DNA of 64,000 nt from Streptomyces filamentosus. GTDB taxonomy: Bacteria; Actinomycetota; Actinomycetes; Streptomycetales; Streptomycetaceae. The stretch is taken from positions 434,001 through 498,000 of the forward strand of contig NZ_BNBE01000004.1 in assembly GCF_014654895.1 (NCBI RefSeq), given 5' to 3'. The notes beneath the pieces were generated by a model. That model saw only the letters and a program-made list of their open reading frames with translations. It was not told where the DNA came from and ran no database searches. The first letter of the stretch is position 1. Every line of letters begins with the position of its first letter. This document shows positions 32,002 to 40,143 of this stretch, one piece after another. The translations under genes and the position numbers were made by a program.

Positions 32002-33455
32002 CCCTCCCCGCCCACGAGCACGCACTGCCGCAGACCGGACTCGTCCCGCCGCCCGGCTGCCCGGCCCACGCGGCCACCGGGCCCGACGGCACGGCCCGGC
32101 TCTACGGCCCCGCCGCGGAGACCGACCCGATGGGGCTGTACGAGGAGCTGCGCGCCGCCCACGGCCCGGTGGCGCCCGTCCTCCTCGACGGCGACGTCCG
32201 CGCCTGGCTCGTCCTCGGCTACTCCGAGAACCGCGACGTCGCCACCCGCTCCACCCAGTTCTCCCGCGACCCGCGGGTCTGGCACGGCTGGAGCACCGGC
32301 GAGATCGACCCCGCCACCTCCCCGCTGATGCCGATGATCGGCTGGCGTCCCGACTGCGTGTGCGCGGACGGCGAGGAGCACCAGCGGCTGCGCAGCGCGG
32401 TCACCGCCTCGCTCGACCAGTTCGACCACCGCGGCATCCGGCGGCGCATCAACCGCTTCGCGCACGAGCTGATCGACACGTTCTGCGAGGCCGGCGAGGC
32501 CGAACTGGTCGACCGGTTCACCGAGCACCTGCCGATGCTCACCCTCATCCATCTGCTCGGCATGTCCGACGAGGAGGCGCCGAAGCTCGTCCAGGCGGCC
32601 CGGGACCTCTTCAAGGCCACCGAGACCTCGCTCGCGAGCAACGCGTTCGTGGTGCAGAGCCTGGAGCAGCTCGTCCGGGACAGGCGGGTGCTCCCGGGCC
32701 CGGACATCGCCTCCGCGCTGATGTCCCACCCGGCGGGCCTCAGCGACGAGGAGGTCGTGCACCACCTGCGGCTGATCCTGCTCGCGGGCTACGAGACCAC
32801 CGCCAACCTGATGTCGAACGTGCTGCGGATGGTGGTCACCGACCCGCGGTTCCGCGGCTCGCTGGCCGGTGGCCAGATGACGCTGCCGGAGGCGGTGGAG
32901 CAGGTCCTGTGGGACGAGCCGCCGCTGATGGTCTGCCCGTCCCGCTACGCCAACGGGGACACCAACCTCGGCGGGCAGCAGATCCGGGCGGGCGACATGC
33001 TCCTGCTGGGCCTGGCGGCCGGGAACATGGACCGGGCGGTCCGCCCGGACCCCGACGCGCCCGTGCACCACAACCGCGCGCACCTGTCGTTCAGCGCCGG
33101 CAGCCACGAGTGCCCCGGCCAGGACATCGGCCGCATCATCGCCGACACCGGCATCGACATCCTGCTGACCCGGCTGCCGGACATCGTCCTGGCCGTCCCC
33201 GAGGAGGACCTGTCCTGGCGCTCCTCGACCTGGGCGCGGCACCTGACGGCGCTGCCCGTCACGTTCGCCCCGCGCGCGCCGCGGACCCACCAGTTCGAGG
33301 CGCCGCTGCCGACGGCCCCGGCCCCGCACGCCGTCGGGGTGCCGGCGCCCGCTCCGGAGCCGGAGGCCGCGCCGGCGGCCGTTCCCCCCGGTCCGGCCGG
33401 CCGGGCCGGGCGGTCGTGGTGGGAGCGGCTGCTGCGGGCGCTGCGGCTGCGGTAG
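31998..33455 (+). CDS. ExxR-less cytochrome P450, CYP157-like (conservon 2)
   Basis: This 485-residue P450 has an I-helix AGYETTANLM (near 264) and haem-binding FSAGSHECPG with Cys372. The K-helix, where almost all P450s have ExxR, reads EQVLWDE. The CYP157 family of Streptomyces is known to lack ExxR, and members sit in conservons, so this is probably CYP157. Residues after about 425 form a Pro/Ala-rich tail ending in a basic amphipathic helix (WWERLLRALRLR), about 60 residues longer than usual. It is translationally coupled to cvnD. Its function may be regulatory or ligand-sensing; no substrate can be named. Confidence 0.92.
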   Translation: MTLPAHEHALPQTGLVPPPGCPAHAATGPDGTARLYGPAAETDPMGLYEELRAAHGPVAPVLLDGDVRAWLVLGYSENRDVATRSTQFSRDPRVWHGWSTGEIDPATSPLMPMIGWRPDCVCADGEEHQRLRSAVTASLDQFDHRGIRRRINRFAHELIDTFCEAGEAELVDRFTEHLPMLTLIHLLGMSDEEAPKLVQAARDLFKATETSLASNAFVVQSLEQLVRDRRVLPGPDIASALMSHPAGLSDEEVVHHLRLILLAGYETTANLMSNVLRMVVTDPRFRGSLAGGQMTLPEAVEQVLWDEPPLMVCPSRYANGDTNLGGQQIRAGDMLLLGLAAGNMDRAVRPDPDAPVHHNRAHLSFSAGSHECPGQDIGRIIADTGIDILLTRLPDIVLAVPEEDLSWRSSTWARHLTALPVTFAPRAPRTHQFEAPLPTAPAPHAVGVPAPAPEPEAAPAAVPPGPAGRAGRSWWERLLRALRLR

Positions 33456-33460
33456 TCCCG

Positions 33461-34597
33461 TCATGGCTCGGCGTCGACGCCGAGCCCCACGACCGAGGGG
33501 GGCGTCGGCGCGTGTCCGCCGGCGCCCCCTCCGTACCACTGCTCGGCGGGGGCGGCGGGCAGGCGCTGTTCGGGGAAGGCCGGGTCGGCGGGCACGTACC
33601 GGGGCGCGCCGGTGTACCAGGCGTGGAGGCCGGAGAGGAAGCTGCACGCCCCGCCCAGCCAGGTGTCCAGTTCGGCTCGCTCCTCGGGGCCCAGTCCGGC
33701 CCGGCGGGCCAGGGCGGGGACGTCCTCCTCGCGGAGCTGCTCGAAGTCCCGCATGCGGGAGTTGACGAGGTGGACGGAGGCGGGGACGGCCTCGCGGAGG
33801 GGGATCCCCAGGGAGGTGCCGAGGACCACCACGAGGTTGTTGACGTCGTTCTCCTCGTGGACCTCCCGCTCGTAGGAGGCGATGTCGTTCGCGAGGCCCA
33901 TGACGTCCATGAAAGCGGCGGTCAAGCCGCGGACGGTGCGGCTGCGGCGGATCCGCTCGGGTATTCGGGCGCCCGTGGCGAGTTCCACGGAGTAGGGCGC
34001 GGTGTGGGCGGCGAAGCTCTCGCGCCGGAAGGGCGCATAGTCGATCAGGTGGGGGACGCGGCCGGTGCGGCTGTTGGAGAGTTCCTCGACGCCCGCGTCG
34101 ATGTAGCGGGCCAGGGCCCGGTTGAACTCCTGGCGCCAGTGCGCGAGGCGGGGCGGGAAGAGGTGCCGCTGGAGGTCGGCGATGCCGCGCTCGACGGCGT
34201 TCACCGGCTCGGGCAGGCGGGCGTCCTCCTCGGGGCGGAGGAAGGCGTGGAGGCGGGCGGTGAATTCGTGGGCGCCCTGGAGGTCGCTGGTCCGCTTGAA
34301 GGAGTGGGCGAAGTAGTCGTCCCAGGCGAGGGCCCAGATGTTGAAGCGGTGGTTGAGGCGGAGGGCCTCGGGCGTGGCGTCGGGGAGGGTCCAGGCGGTG
34401 AGCAGGTCCACGGTCATGGCCCGGTACTGCTTCCCGGTCCAGATGGGCTCCTGGCCCGGCCGGTCCTCGACGGCGTCCAGCATGCCCATCTCGCGTGCCC
34501 AGGTCTCGCTCTCCGCGCGCAGGCCCGCCAGGTGCGGGTTGACCCGCAGCGGGTGAGGCATCCACAACTCCGGGAGTTCGACCGCGTGCAGACGCAT
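33461..34597 (-). CDS. Class I terpene synthase (sesquiterpene cyclase type)
   Basis: This 378-residue protein has the bacterial terpene synthase alpha fold. The Asp-rich motif is WDDYFAHSFKR (Asp93 and Asp94) and lacks the third acid of DDxxD/E at the usual place. The NSE triad NDIASYERE (about 233-241), which ligates magnesium, is intact, as is the downstream helix with LREEDVPALAR. Such enzymes cyclise farnesyl or geranyl diphosphate. It is convergent with the conservon 2 P450, with only five bases between the two stops, and shares a palindromic terminator with it. I cannot predict the product; it is not a geosmin synthase (too short, one domain). Confidence 0.9.
   Translation of the reverse strand: MRLHAVELPELWMPHPLRVNPHLAGLRAESETWAREMGMLDAVEDRPGQEPIWTGKQYRAMTVDLLTAWTLPDATPEALRLNHRFNIWALAWDDYFAHSFKRTSDLQGAHEFTARLHAFLRPEEDARLPEPVNAVERGIADLQRHLFPPRLAHWRQEFNRALARYIDAGVEELSNSRTGRVPHLIDYAPFRRESFAAHTAPYSVELATGARIPERIRRSRTVRGLTAAFMDVMGLANDIASYEREVHEENDVNNLVVVLGTSLGIPLREAVPASVHLVNSRMRDFEQLREEDVPALARRAGLGPEERAELDTWLGGACSFLSGLHAWYTGAPRYVPADPAFPEQRLPAAPAEQWYGGGAGGHAPTPPSVVGLGVDAEP
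33465..33486. terminator. 22-bp perfect palindrome, probable bidirectional terminator
   Basis: GGCTCGGCG (33465-33473), loop TCGA, CGCCGAGCC (33478-33486). It lies within the last codons of the terpene synthase and nine bases after the P450 stop, so it can end transcription from both sides of this convergent pair. Confidence 0.75.
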
Positions 34598-34783
34598 GGT
34601 CGCTCCACCTCCTTCTCTCCTCGACGGCCGGTGGACCGTGCCACTGTCACTGACGCCCGACAATTCCCGCCACGTGACGGTGCAAACCTGCCCGCCGGGC
34701 CCGGTCCACAACCCCGGGCCCCGGTGGGGTCGGATCACCGTAAACCCTAGTGTCTTGCTGGGAAGTTGTGTTTTCCTGAACTC

Positions 34784-34852
34784 ATGAGCCTGCTCGTGAC
34801 GCGCCGACACGTGGACTACGTGCGCGTGACGACCATGGCCTGTTCCGGCTGA
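34784..34852 (+). CDS. Putative leader peptide (RRHVD type), 22 residues
   Basis: A short frame reads MSLLVTRRHVDYVRV, then TTMACSG and stop. The RRHVD-x-x-RV core followed by a cysteine near the end is the signature of the short Streptomyces leader peptides found upstream of sulfur-related genes, thought to act by cysteine-dependent ribosome stalling. It ends 153 bases before the DUF1684 gene. The ribosome-binding site is weak. Only one Cys codon (34841-34843) is present, so a control role is less certain than for the leader at 37715. Confidence 0.6.
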   Translation: MSLLVTRRHVDYVRVTTMACSG

Positions 34853-35005
34853 CACCGAGGCCCCGCCCGGCGTTCGCCGCCCCTTCGCCGTACGTCCGCC
34901 GTACGCCCGCGGTCCGGAGTTCCCGGGTTCCCCTTCCGGCCTCGTGTGCTGCCCCCCGCGGCCCGTTCCCCGGCGCCGTCCATCTTCAGCAGCAGGAGGA
35001 GACGC

Positions 35006-35878
35006 ATGAGCGTCAGCGACGTTCCCGGCACCCGCACCACCGGCGGCCTTACCGCCGAAGACCTTTCCGCACAGGAGGAGTTCGCCGCCCGGTGGGAGGC
35101 GTGGCACCGCGAGCGGGACGCCCGGCTGGCCTCCGAGCACGGCTGGCTCACGCTCACCGGCCTGCACTGGCTCTCCGGCGAGCCGCAGTCCGTCCCCGGC
35201 GTCCCGGGGCTCTGGTCGACGGGGCCCGAGGGCGTCGTCGTGGAGCTCGGCGCGGAGGAGGAGCTCGTCGTCGGCGGCGTGCCGGTCGGCGGGCGGCACC
35301 TCTTCGGCGTCGTCCCGGAGCGCGGCGGCGTCGACGCCGTCTGGGGCGACACGGTGATCGAGGTGGCCAAGCGCGGCGGCCACGACGTGATCCGGCCCCG
35401 GCACCCCGGGCATCCGCTGCGGGCCACCTTCACCGGGACGCCCGCCTACGCGCCCGACGCGCGCTGGGTGGTGACGGGCCGTTACGAGCCCTTCGACGTG
35501 CCGCGTCCGACGACGGTCGGCGCCTCCGTGGAGGGGCTGCGGCACGTGTACGACGCGCCCGGCCGGGTCGTCTTCCGGCTGGACGGGCGGGAGTTGTCCC
35601 TGACCGCGTTCAACGGGCACGAGCCGGGCACCCTCACCGTGCTGTTCACCGACGCGACCTCGGGGGTCACCACCTACGCCGCCAACCGGGCGCTCACGGT
35701 GGAGCTGCCCGGCGAGGGCGGGGGCGACGCGGTGGTGCTCGACTTCAACCGGGCCGTCAACCTGCCGTGCGCCTACACGGACTTCGCGACCTGCCCCCTG
35801 CCGCCCGCCGAGAACCGGCTGCCCGTCGCGGTCGAGGCCGGCGAGCTGATCCCCCGCGAGCGCGGGCGGGCCGCCTGA
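35006..35878 (+). CDS. DUF1684 domain-containing protein
   Basis: This 290-residue protein, with AGGAGGAG before the ATG at 35006, covers the whole DUF1684 domain: WRAWHRERDARL-like opening, EHGWLTLTGLHWL, GRYEPFDVPRPT, RHVYDAPGRVVFRLDGREL, and the closing DFNRAVNLPCAYTDFATCPLPP with two cysteines. The family is widespread, and no biochemical function is established to my knowledge. A cysteine-type leader peptide lies upstream, hinting at a link to sulfur status. A terminator hairpin overlaps its stop codon, and it is convergent with the LLM oxidoreductase. Confidence 0.9.
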   Translation: MSVSDVPGTRTTGGLTAEDLSAQEEFAARWEAWHRERDARLASEHGWLTLTGLHWLSGEPQSVPGVPGLWSTGPEGVVVELGAEEELVVGGVPVGGRHLFGVVPERGGVDAVWGDTVIEVAKRGGHDVIRPRHPGHPLRATFTGTPAYAPDARWVVTGRYEPFDVPRPTTVGASVEGLRHVYDAPGRVVFRLDGRELSLTAFNGHEPGTLTVLFTDATSGVTTYAANRALTVELPGEGGGDAVVLDFNRAVNLPCAYTDFATCPLPPAENRLPVAVEAGELIPRERGRAA

Positions 35879-35890
35879 CGCGGCCCGCCC
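35864..35890. terminator. Hairpin overlapping the DUF1684 stop codon, bidirectional terminator
   Basis: GGGCGGGCCGC (35864-35874) and GCGGCCCGCCC (35880-35890) form a perfect 11-bp stem; the 5-base loop CTGAC contains the TGA stop. The convergent LLM oxidoreductase gene ends 17 bases further on, so it could serve both transcripts. Confidence 0.75.
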
Positions 35891-35906
35891 CGGTCGCCCG
35901 CCGCGG

Positions 35907-36848
35907 TCACCCGGTCGCGGCCTCCTGCGCGGACAGCTCGCCGAGGAGCTTCCAGGTGCGGCTGCGGGCGGCCTCGCCGTCCAGGTCCGTGGCGGTGAAG
36001 ACCACTTCGGTGGCGCCCGCCTCGCGGTAGCGGCGGACCTCGGCGGCGACGGTCTCCTCGTCGCCGAGGACGGCCAGTTCGGCGGCGCCGGCGGCGCCGG
36101 AGAGCTCGATGACGCGCTGGTACGAGGGGATCCGCTCGTAGAGGGCGAGGGCCTCGGCCGCCCGGCTCCGCAGGCCCTCGGGGTCGGCGGTGACCACTCC
36201 GGGGACCAGGGCGACGATCCGGGGCGCGGGGCGGCCCGCCGCCCGTGCCGCGGCGGTCACGGCGGGCACGATGTGGTCGGCGAGGGCCCGCGGTCCGGCG
36301 AGGAAGGGGAGGATGCCGTCGGCGAGTTCGCCGCTGACCTTGAGGGCCTGCGGTCCCATCGCGGCGACCAGGACCGGCACCGGCGGCTGCGCGCCCGGGA
36401 CGGCCGCCGGGTACGGGGTGGTCGCGGTGAGCAGTTCGCCGTGGAAGTCGGCCTCGCCGGTCTCCAGGAGGGGCCGCAGGGCGGTGAGGAACTCCCTGAG
36501 CAGGCCGATGGGCCGCCGGTACGGCAGGCCGAAGCCGGTCTCGGTCAGGTGCCGGGTGCCGAGGGCGAGACCCAGGTGGTAGCGGCCGCCGGTGGCGGCC
36601 TGGGCGGTCTGTGCCTGGCTGGAGACGAGCAGCGGGTGGCGGCCGAAGACGGGGAGGGCGGCCGAGCCGACCTGCAGGCCGGGCACCTCGCGGCCGACGA
36701 TGGCGGCCAGGGACGGGGAGTCGTACGCGAAGGTCTGGCCGAACCACCCGGAGTGGAGGCCCGCGTCCCTGGCCTCACGGGCGAGTTCCACGGTGGTGTC
36801 GAGGGGGAGCTGCCGGGACGTCGAACTGAGAGTCACGCCTAGGGTCAT
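35907..36848 (-). CDS. LLM class (luciferase-like) F420-dependent oxidoreductase
   Basis: This 313-residue TIM-barrel protein of the luciferase-like monooxygenase superfamily has GWFGQTFAYDSPSLAAIVG, a central FGRHPLLVSSQAQT, GLALGTRH, and VPVLVAAMGPQALKVSGELADGI. This subgroup in actinobacteria usually binds F420 rather than FMN. The C-terminal AVLGDEETVAAEVRRYREAGATEVV is typical of the TIGR03564/03620-like clade. It is divergent from the HD gene with 92 bp between starts. The substrate is unknown. Confidence 0.9.
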   Translation of the reverse strand: MTLGVTLSSTSRQLPLDTTVELAREARDAGLHSGWFGQTFAYDSPSLAAIVGREVPGLQVGSAALPVFGRHPLLVSSQAQTAQAATGGRYHLGLALGTRHLTETGFGLPYRRPIGLLREFLTALRPLLETGEADFHGELLTATTPYPAAVPGAQPPVPVLVAAMGPQALKVSGELADGILPFLAGPRALADHIVPAVTAAARAAGRPAPRIVALVPGVVTADPEGLRSRAAEALALYERIPSYQRVIELSGAAGAAELAVLGDEETVAAEVRRYREAGATEVVFTATDLDGEAARSRTWKLLGELSAQEAATG

Positions 36849-36940
36849 GTAGGTCGCAACGGGCCTCGGGACGGGCGGAATTCCGGCTTCTCGTGAACGG
36901 CGTGTGACGGTTCGCGGAGCCGGGGAGGGATGATGGGGGC

Positions 36941-37546
36941 ATGCTGACCCTCGCCGAGGTGGACGCCCTGGCCGACCGCGCGCACGCCGGTCAGACCGAC
37001 AAGATCGGCGTCCCGTACGTGGAGCACGTCCGGGCCGTCGCCGCCGGGCTGGTGCCGTTCGGTCCCGAACTGGTCATGGCCGGGCTGCTGCACGACGTCG
37101 TGGAGGACACGGAGTGGACGGCCGACGGGCTGCGGGCCGCCGGGGTGCCCGAGCGGGTCGTCCGCGCGGTCGAGGCCGTCACGAACGGTCCCGGCCGCTC
37201 CTACGAGGAGAAGATCCGGGACATCGCGCGGAACCCCGACGCCACCCTCGTGAAGATCGCCGACAACGCGCACAACAGCCGTGCGGACCGGGCCGCTGCG
37301 CTGCCGCCGGACCGGCGGGCCCGGCTCGCCGCCAAGTACCGGACGGCGCGCCGGGTGCTGTGGGCGGCGGCGGACCCCGCGGCCGTCGCGGCGATCCTGC
37401 GCGTGGTCAATCCGGAGCTGCTGTCCGAACTGCCGGACGCCGGAACGGACACCGGAGCGGACGCCGGAGGGGACACGGGAACGGATGCCGGAGCGGGGGC
37501 CGGAGGGGCGCGGGAGGCGGGAGGGACGGAGGAGGAAGGTCGCTAG
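36941..37546 (+). CDS. HD domain metal-dependent phosphohydrolase (Mesh1/SpoT-hydrolase-like)
   Basis: This 201-residue protein has an HD fold resembling the hydrolase domain of RelA/SpoT and Mesh1: RAHAGQTDKIGVPYVEHVRAV, GLLHDVVEDTEW (the HD pair), and LVKIADNAHNSRADR. In the family these residues bind manganese, and the enzyme may hydrolyse (p)ppGpp or another nucleotide. The last 45 residues are an acidic Gly/Thr/Asp low-complexity tail from a short DNA repeat (37440-37510) and are probably not catalytic. It is monocistronic; the next gene is the sulfonate operon leader. Confidence 0.88.
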   Translation: MLTLAEVDALADRAHAGQTDKIGVPYVEHVRAVAAGLVPFGPELVMAGLLHDVVEDTEWTADGLRAAGVPERVVRAVEAVTNGPGRSYEEKIRDIARNPDATLVKIADNAHNSRADRAAALPPDRRARLAAKYRTARRVLWAAADPAAVAAILRVVNPELLSELPDAGTDTGADAGGDTGTDAGAGAGGAREAGGTEEEGR

Positions 37547-37714
37547 AGGTCGCGCGCGGCCGTGGCGCATCGGTTCGCGCGGGCGCGCGCGACGCCCTCC
37601 GCACGCCGTTGCGCGCCTCCACACGTCCTCCGTGGGGCTCGACAGGCGAGATGAAGATGTCCACATGACGGAACACGTTTGGCGGCGGACGGGTCCCGCC
37701 GTCAGGATGCGGAC

Positions 37715-37810
37715 ATGCGCCCCGACCTCATCCGCCGCCGACACGTGGACCTCATGCGTGTCTCCGGGATGCTGTGTCGGTCCTGTCGCCGTACCGCCGC
37801 CCGTCACTGA
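37715..37810 (+). CDS. Cysteine-rich leader peptide (RRHVDLMRV type) of the sulfonate operon
   Basis: A 31-residue frame begins MRPDLIRRRHVDLMRV and contains Cys codons at 37775-37777 and 37784-37786 near its end; CAGGA lies seven bases before the ATG. The RRHVDLxRV core is shared by many actinobacterial leader peptides preceding sulfur genes. It ends seven bases before two overlapping, mutually exclusive stem-loops (37817-37875) and 234 bases before ssuD. Cysteine limitation would stall ribosomes at the Cys codons and change folding downstream, allowing expression of the ssu genes. Confidence 0.8.
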   Translation: MRPDLIRRRHVDLMRVSGMLCRSCRRTAARH

Positions 37811-37816
37811 CCCCTC

Positions 37817-37875
37817 CCCCGTCACGGACGACCGTCGCCCTCTCGCGCCACGGTTCCTGACGGGGCGTCCGTGAC
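37817..37875 (+). promoter_or_regulatory. Attenuator: two mutually exclusive stems after the leader peptide
   Basis: Stem A pairs CCCCGTCA (37817-37824) with TGACGGGG (37858-37865). Stem B pairs GTCACGGACG (37821-37830) with CGTCCGTGAC (37866-37875). Both are perfect, and their left arms overlap at 37821-37824, so only one can form. A further hairpin CCGACGC/GCGTCGG (37880-37886 with 37895-37901) lies just downstream and could be the terminating structure. The layout follows directly after the cysteine leader peptide's stop at 37810. Confidence 0.65.
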
Positions 37876-38044
37876 CGCGCCGACGCCCTCCGCCGCGTCG
37901 GCCCGGCGTCGCTCCCCCTCCCGACCCCGTGGGCGCGGCCGTGCGCCGCCGTCCCGCCGGCCCCCTCCGGACGCGTTCCGCCGTCCCCGGGGACCGCCCC
38001 GCCGGCGTCCTTCCGCGCCCCTTCTCCTCCGAGGTGTCCCCCGC

Positions 38045-39208
38045 ATGCCCCCGTCCGACCTTCCCGTCCTGCACTGGTTCCTGCCCACCGGCGGGGACGG
38101 CCGCGATCCGGGCGGCGTCACCGCCGTCCAGGGCCGTACGGCCGCCGCCACCCGGCGCCGGGCCGACGTCGGCTACCTCGCCCAGGTGGCCCGGGCCGCC
38201 GAGCGGGCCGGCTTCGCCAAGCTGCTGACGCCCGTCGGACTGGGCTGCGTCGACCCGTGGGTGCTCACCCCGGCCCTCGCCGCCCTCACCGAACGGATCG
38301 GCTTCCTCGTGGCGTTCCGCGCCGGCCTCACGCAGCCGACGCTGATCGCCCAACAGGCCGACACCTTCCGGCGGCTGTACGGCGACCGGATCGCGCTCAA
38401 CGTCGTCACCGGGGGCGACCCGGCCGAGCAGCGGGCGTACGGCGACCACCTGCCGAAGGACGAGCGGTACGCACGCAGCGGCGAACTGATGCACGTGGTA
38501 CGGGAGTTGCTGGAGGGTCGGCGGGTCGACACGAGCGGGCCGCACGTGCGGGTGACGGACGCGCGGCTCCACGAGCCGACGCTCACCGCACCGGTGCCCC
38601 TCTACTTCGGCGGCGCCTCCCCGGCCGCCGAGGAGGTCGCCGCCCGGCACGCGGACGTGCAGCTGCTGTGGGGCGAGCCCCCGGCCGCCGTCGCCGAACG
38701 GATCGCCCGACTGCGGGAGAAGGCCCTCGGGCACGGCCGCGTCCCGCGCTTCGGGCTGCGCCTCCACGTCATCAGCCGCGACACGGCGGACGAGGCGTGG
38801 CGCGAGGCCGGCCGGATCCTGGCCGGGCTCGACCCGGAGGCGGTCCGGGCCTCGCAGGAACGGTTCGCCCGGATGGACTCCACCGGGCAGGCCCGGATGA
38901 CCGCCCTGCACGGCGGTTCGGCCGACCGCCTCACCGTCGCACCGAACCTGTGGGCCGGGATCGGGCTGGTCCGCGAGGGCGCCGGGACCGCGCTGGTCGG
39001 CTCGCACGACGAGGTCGCCGCCCGGCTGTGGGAGTACCGCCTGCTGGGCATCGACGAGTTCGTGCTCTCCGGCTATCCGCACCTGGAGGAGGCGTACCGG
39101 GTCGGCGAGGAGGTCGCGCCCCGGCTGCGCGCCCTCGCCGAAGCCGCGGCGGCCTCCGGACCCCGCGCGGCGGCGGAGCCCGTACCGGCCGAGGGGGCGG
39201 CGGCGTGA
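38045..39208 (+). CDS. ssuD: FMNH2-dependent alkanesulfonate monooxygenase
   Basis: This 387-residue luciferase-like TIM-barrel enzyme of the SsuD type has FLPTGGDGR at its N-terminus, GCVDPWVLTPALAALTERIGFLVAFRAG, NVVTGGDPAEQRAYGDHLPKDERYARS and LYFGGASPAAEEVAARHADV. These match the alkanesulfonate monooxygenase family, which releases sulfite from C-S bonds using FMNH2 and oxygen. It is the first gene after the cysteine leader and attenuator and is coupled by a 4-bp overlap to the permease. No NADPH:FMN reductase (ssuE) is in the window, so reduced flavin must come from elsewhere. Confidence 0.92.
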   Translation: MPPSDLPVLHWFLPTGGDGRDPGGVTAVQGRTAAATRRRADVGYLAQVARAAERAGFAKLLTPVGLGCVDPWVLTPALAALTERIGFLVAFRAGLTQPTLIAQQADTFRRLYGDRIALNVVTGGDPAEQRAYGDHLPKDERYARSGELMHVVRELLEGRRVDTSGPHVRVTDARLHEPTLTAPVPLYFGGASPAAEEVAARHADVQLLWGEPPAAVAERIARLREKALGHGRVPRFGLRLHVISRDTADEAWREAGRILAGLDPEAVRASQERFARMDSTGQARMTALHGGSADRLTVAPNLWAGIGLVREGAGTALVGSHDEVAARLWEYRLLGIDEFVLSGYPHLEEAYRVGEEVAPRLRALAEAAAASGPRAAAEPVPAEGAAA

Positions 39209-40068
39209 CGCTCCTCGACGCGCCCCGGAAGGCCGCACCCGCGGCGAAGGCCCGCGCCGCCGCCCGTCCGGCGCGGCGGGGCGGGCAGGTGCTGCGGTGG
39301 ACCGCGCTGCGGCTGCTGGCCCTGGCGGTGCTGGTCGCCGCCTGGCAGGCGGTGGTCGCGGCCGGGGTCTGGCCCCGGGTCCTCGTCCCGGCCCCGGCCG
39401 ACGTCTGGCGGGCCCTCGTCCGCGCCTCCACCGTCCACGAGGGGGTACGGGGCGTCAGCGGGCACCTGCTCGCCGAGCACCTGGCGGTGTCCCTGCGGCG
39501 GATCGCGACCGGCACCGGCTACGCCGCCCTCGCGGGCGTCCCGCTGGGCCTGCTCATCGGCACCGTCCGTCCGCTGGCGGTCGTCCTGGAGCCGGCCGTC
39601 ACCTTCCTGCGGACGCTGCCGCCGCTCGCGTACCTCTCGCTGCTCGTCATCTGGTTCGGCATCGACGAGTCGCCCAAGATCTGGCTGCTCGTCATCGCCG
39701 CCCTCCCCCCGATCACCGCGGCCACCGCGGCGGCGGTGCGGGGCGTGCCGGGCGACCTCGTCGAGGCGGCCCGCGCGCTGGGCGCCGGGCCGGTGTCCAC
39801 GCTGTTCTCGGTGCGACTGCCGGCGGCGCTGCCCGAGATCCTGACGGGGGTGCGGATCGCCGTCGGCATCGCGTACACCTCCGTCGTCGCCGCCGAGACG
39901 ATCAACGGGGTGCCCGGCATCGGCGGCATGATCCGCGACGCCCAGCGCTACAACCAGACCGATCTCGTCGTCGCCGGACTGCTGGCCATCGGGGTCTCCG
40001 GCATCGTCCTCGACGCGCTGTTCCGGGGCGTCGAGCGGGCCGCAGTGCCCTGGCGGGGCCGCGCCTGA
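39205..40068 (+). CDS. ssuC: Sulfonate ABC transporter permease
   Basis: This 287-residue inner-membrane protein has about six helices (LRLLALAVLVAAWQAVVAAG, then YLSLLVIWFGID, LVIAALPPITAATAAA) and the EAA loop EAARALGAGPVSTLFSVRLP that docks the ATPase. The GTG start overlaps the ssuD stop (GTGA). The N-terminal 30 residues are Ala/Arg-rich. Gene order ssuD-C-A-B and the adjoining sulfonate monooxygenase support a sulfonate substrate over nitrate or taurine. Confidence 0.9.
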   Translation: MTLLDAPRKAAPAAKARAAARPARRGGQVLRWTALRLLALAVLVAAWQAVVAAGVWPRVLVPAPADVWRALVRASTVHEGVRGVSGHLLAEHLAVSLRRIATGTGYAALAGVPLGLLIGTVRPLAVVLEPAVTFLRTLPPLAYLSLLVIWFGIDESPKIWLLVIAALPPITAATAAAVRGVPGDLVEAARALGAGPVSTLFSVRLPAALPEILTGVRIAVGIAYTSVVAAETINGVPGIGGMIRDAQRYNQTDLVVAGLLAIGVSGIVLDALFRGVERAAVPWRGRA

Positions 40069-40084
40069 CCGGCGACCGGCCACA

Positions 40085-40110
40085 CCCCCTCCCCCTCCCC
40101 CTCCCCCTCC
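40085..40110. repeat. CCCCCT tandem array between ssuC and ssuA
   Basis: Four to five consecutive CCCCCT hexamers lie between the permease stop and the ssuA ribosome-binding site. The complementary strand has runs of five G separated by single A, able to form a G-quadruplex. It lies in the transcribed spacer and may influence relative expression of the binding protein. Confidence 0.8.
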
Positions 40111-40143
40111 AGCCGTATCCCCACTCACAGCCGAGGAAGTCCC

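Noticed and set aside
40085..40110. CRISPR-like repeat array
   Set aside because: Units are six bases, without spacers, and no cas genes are present.
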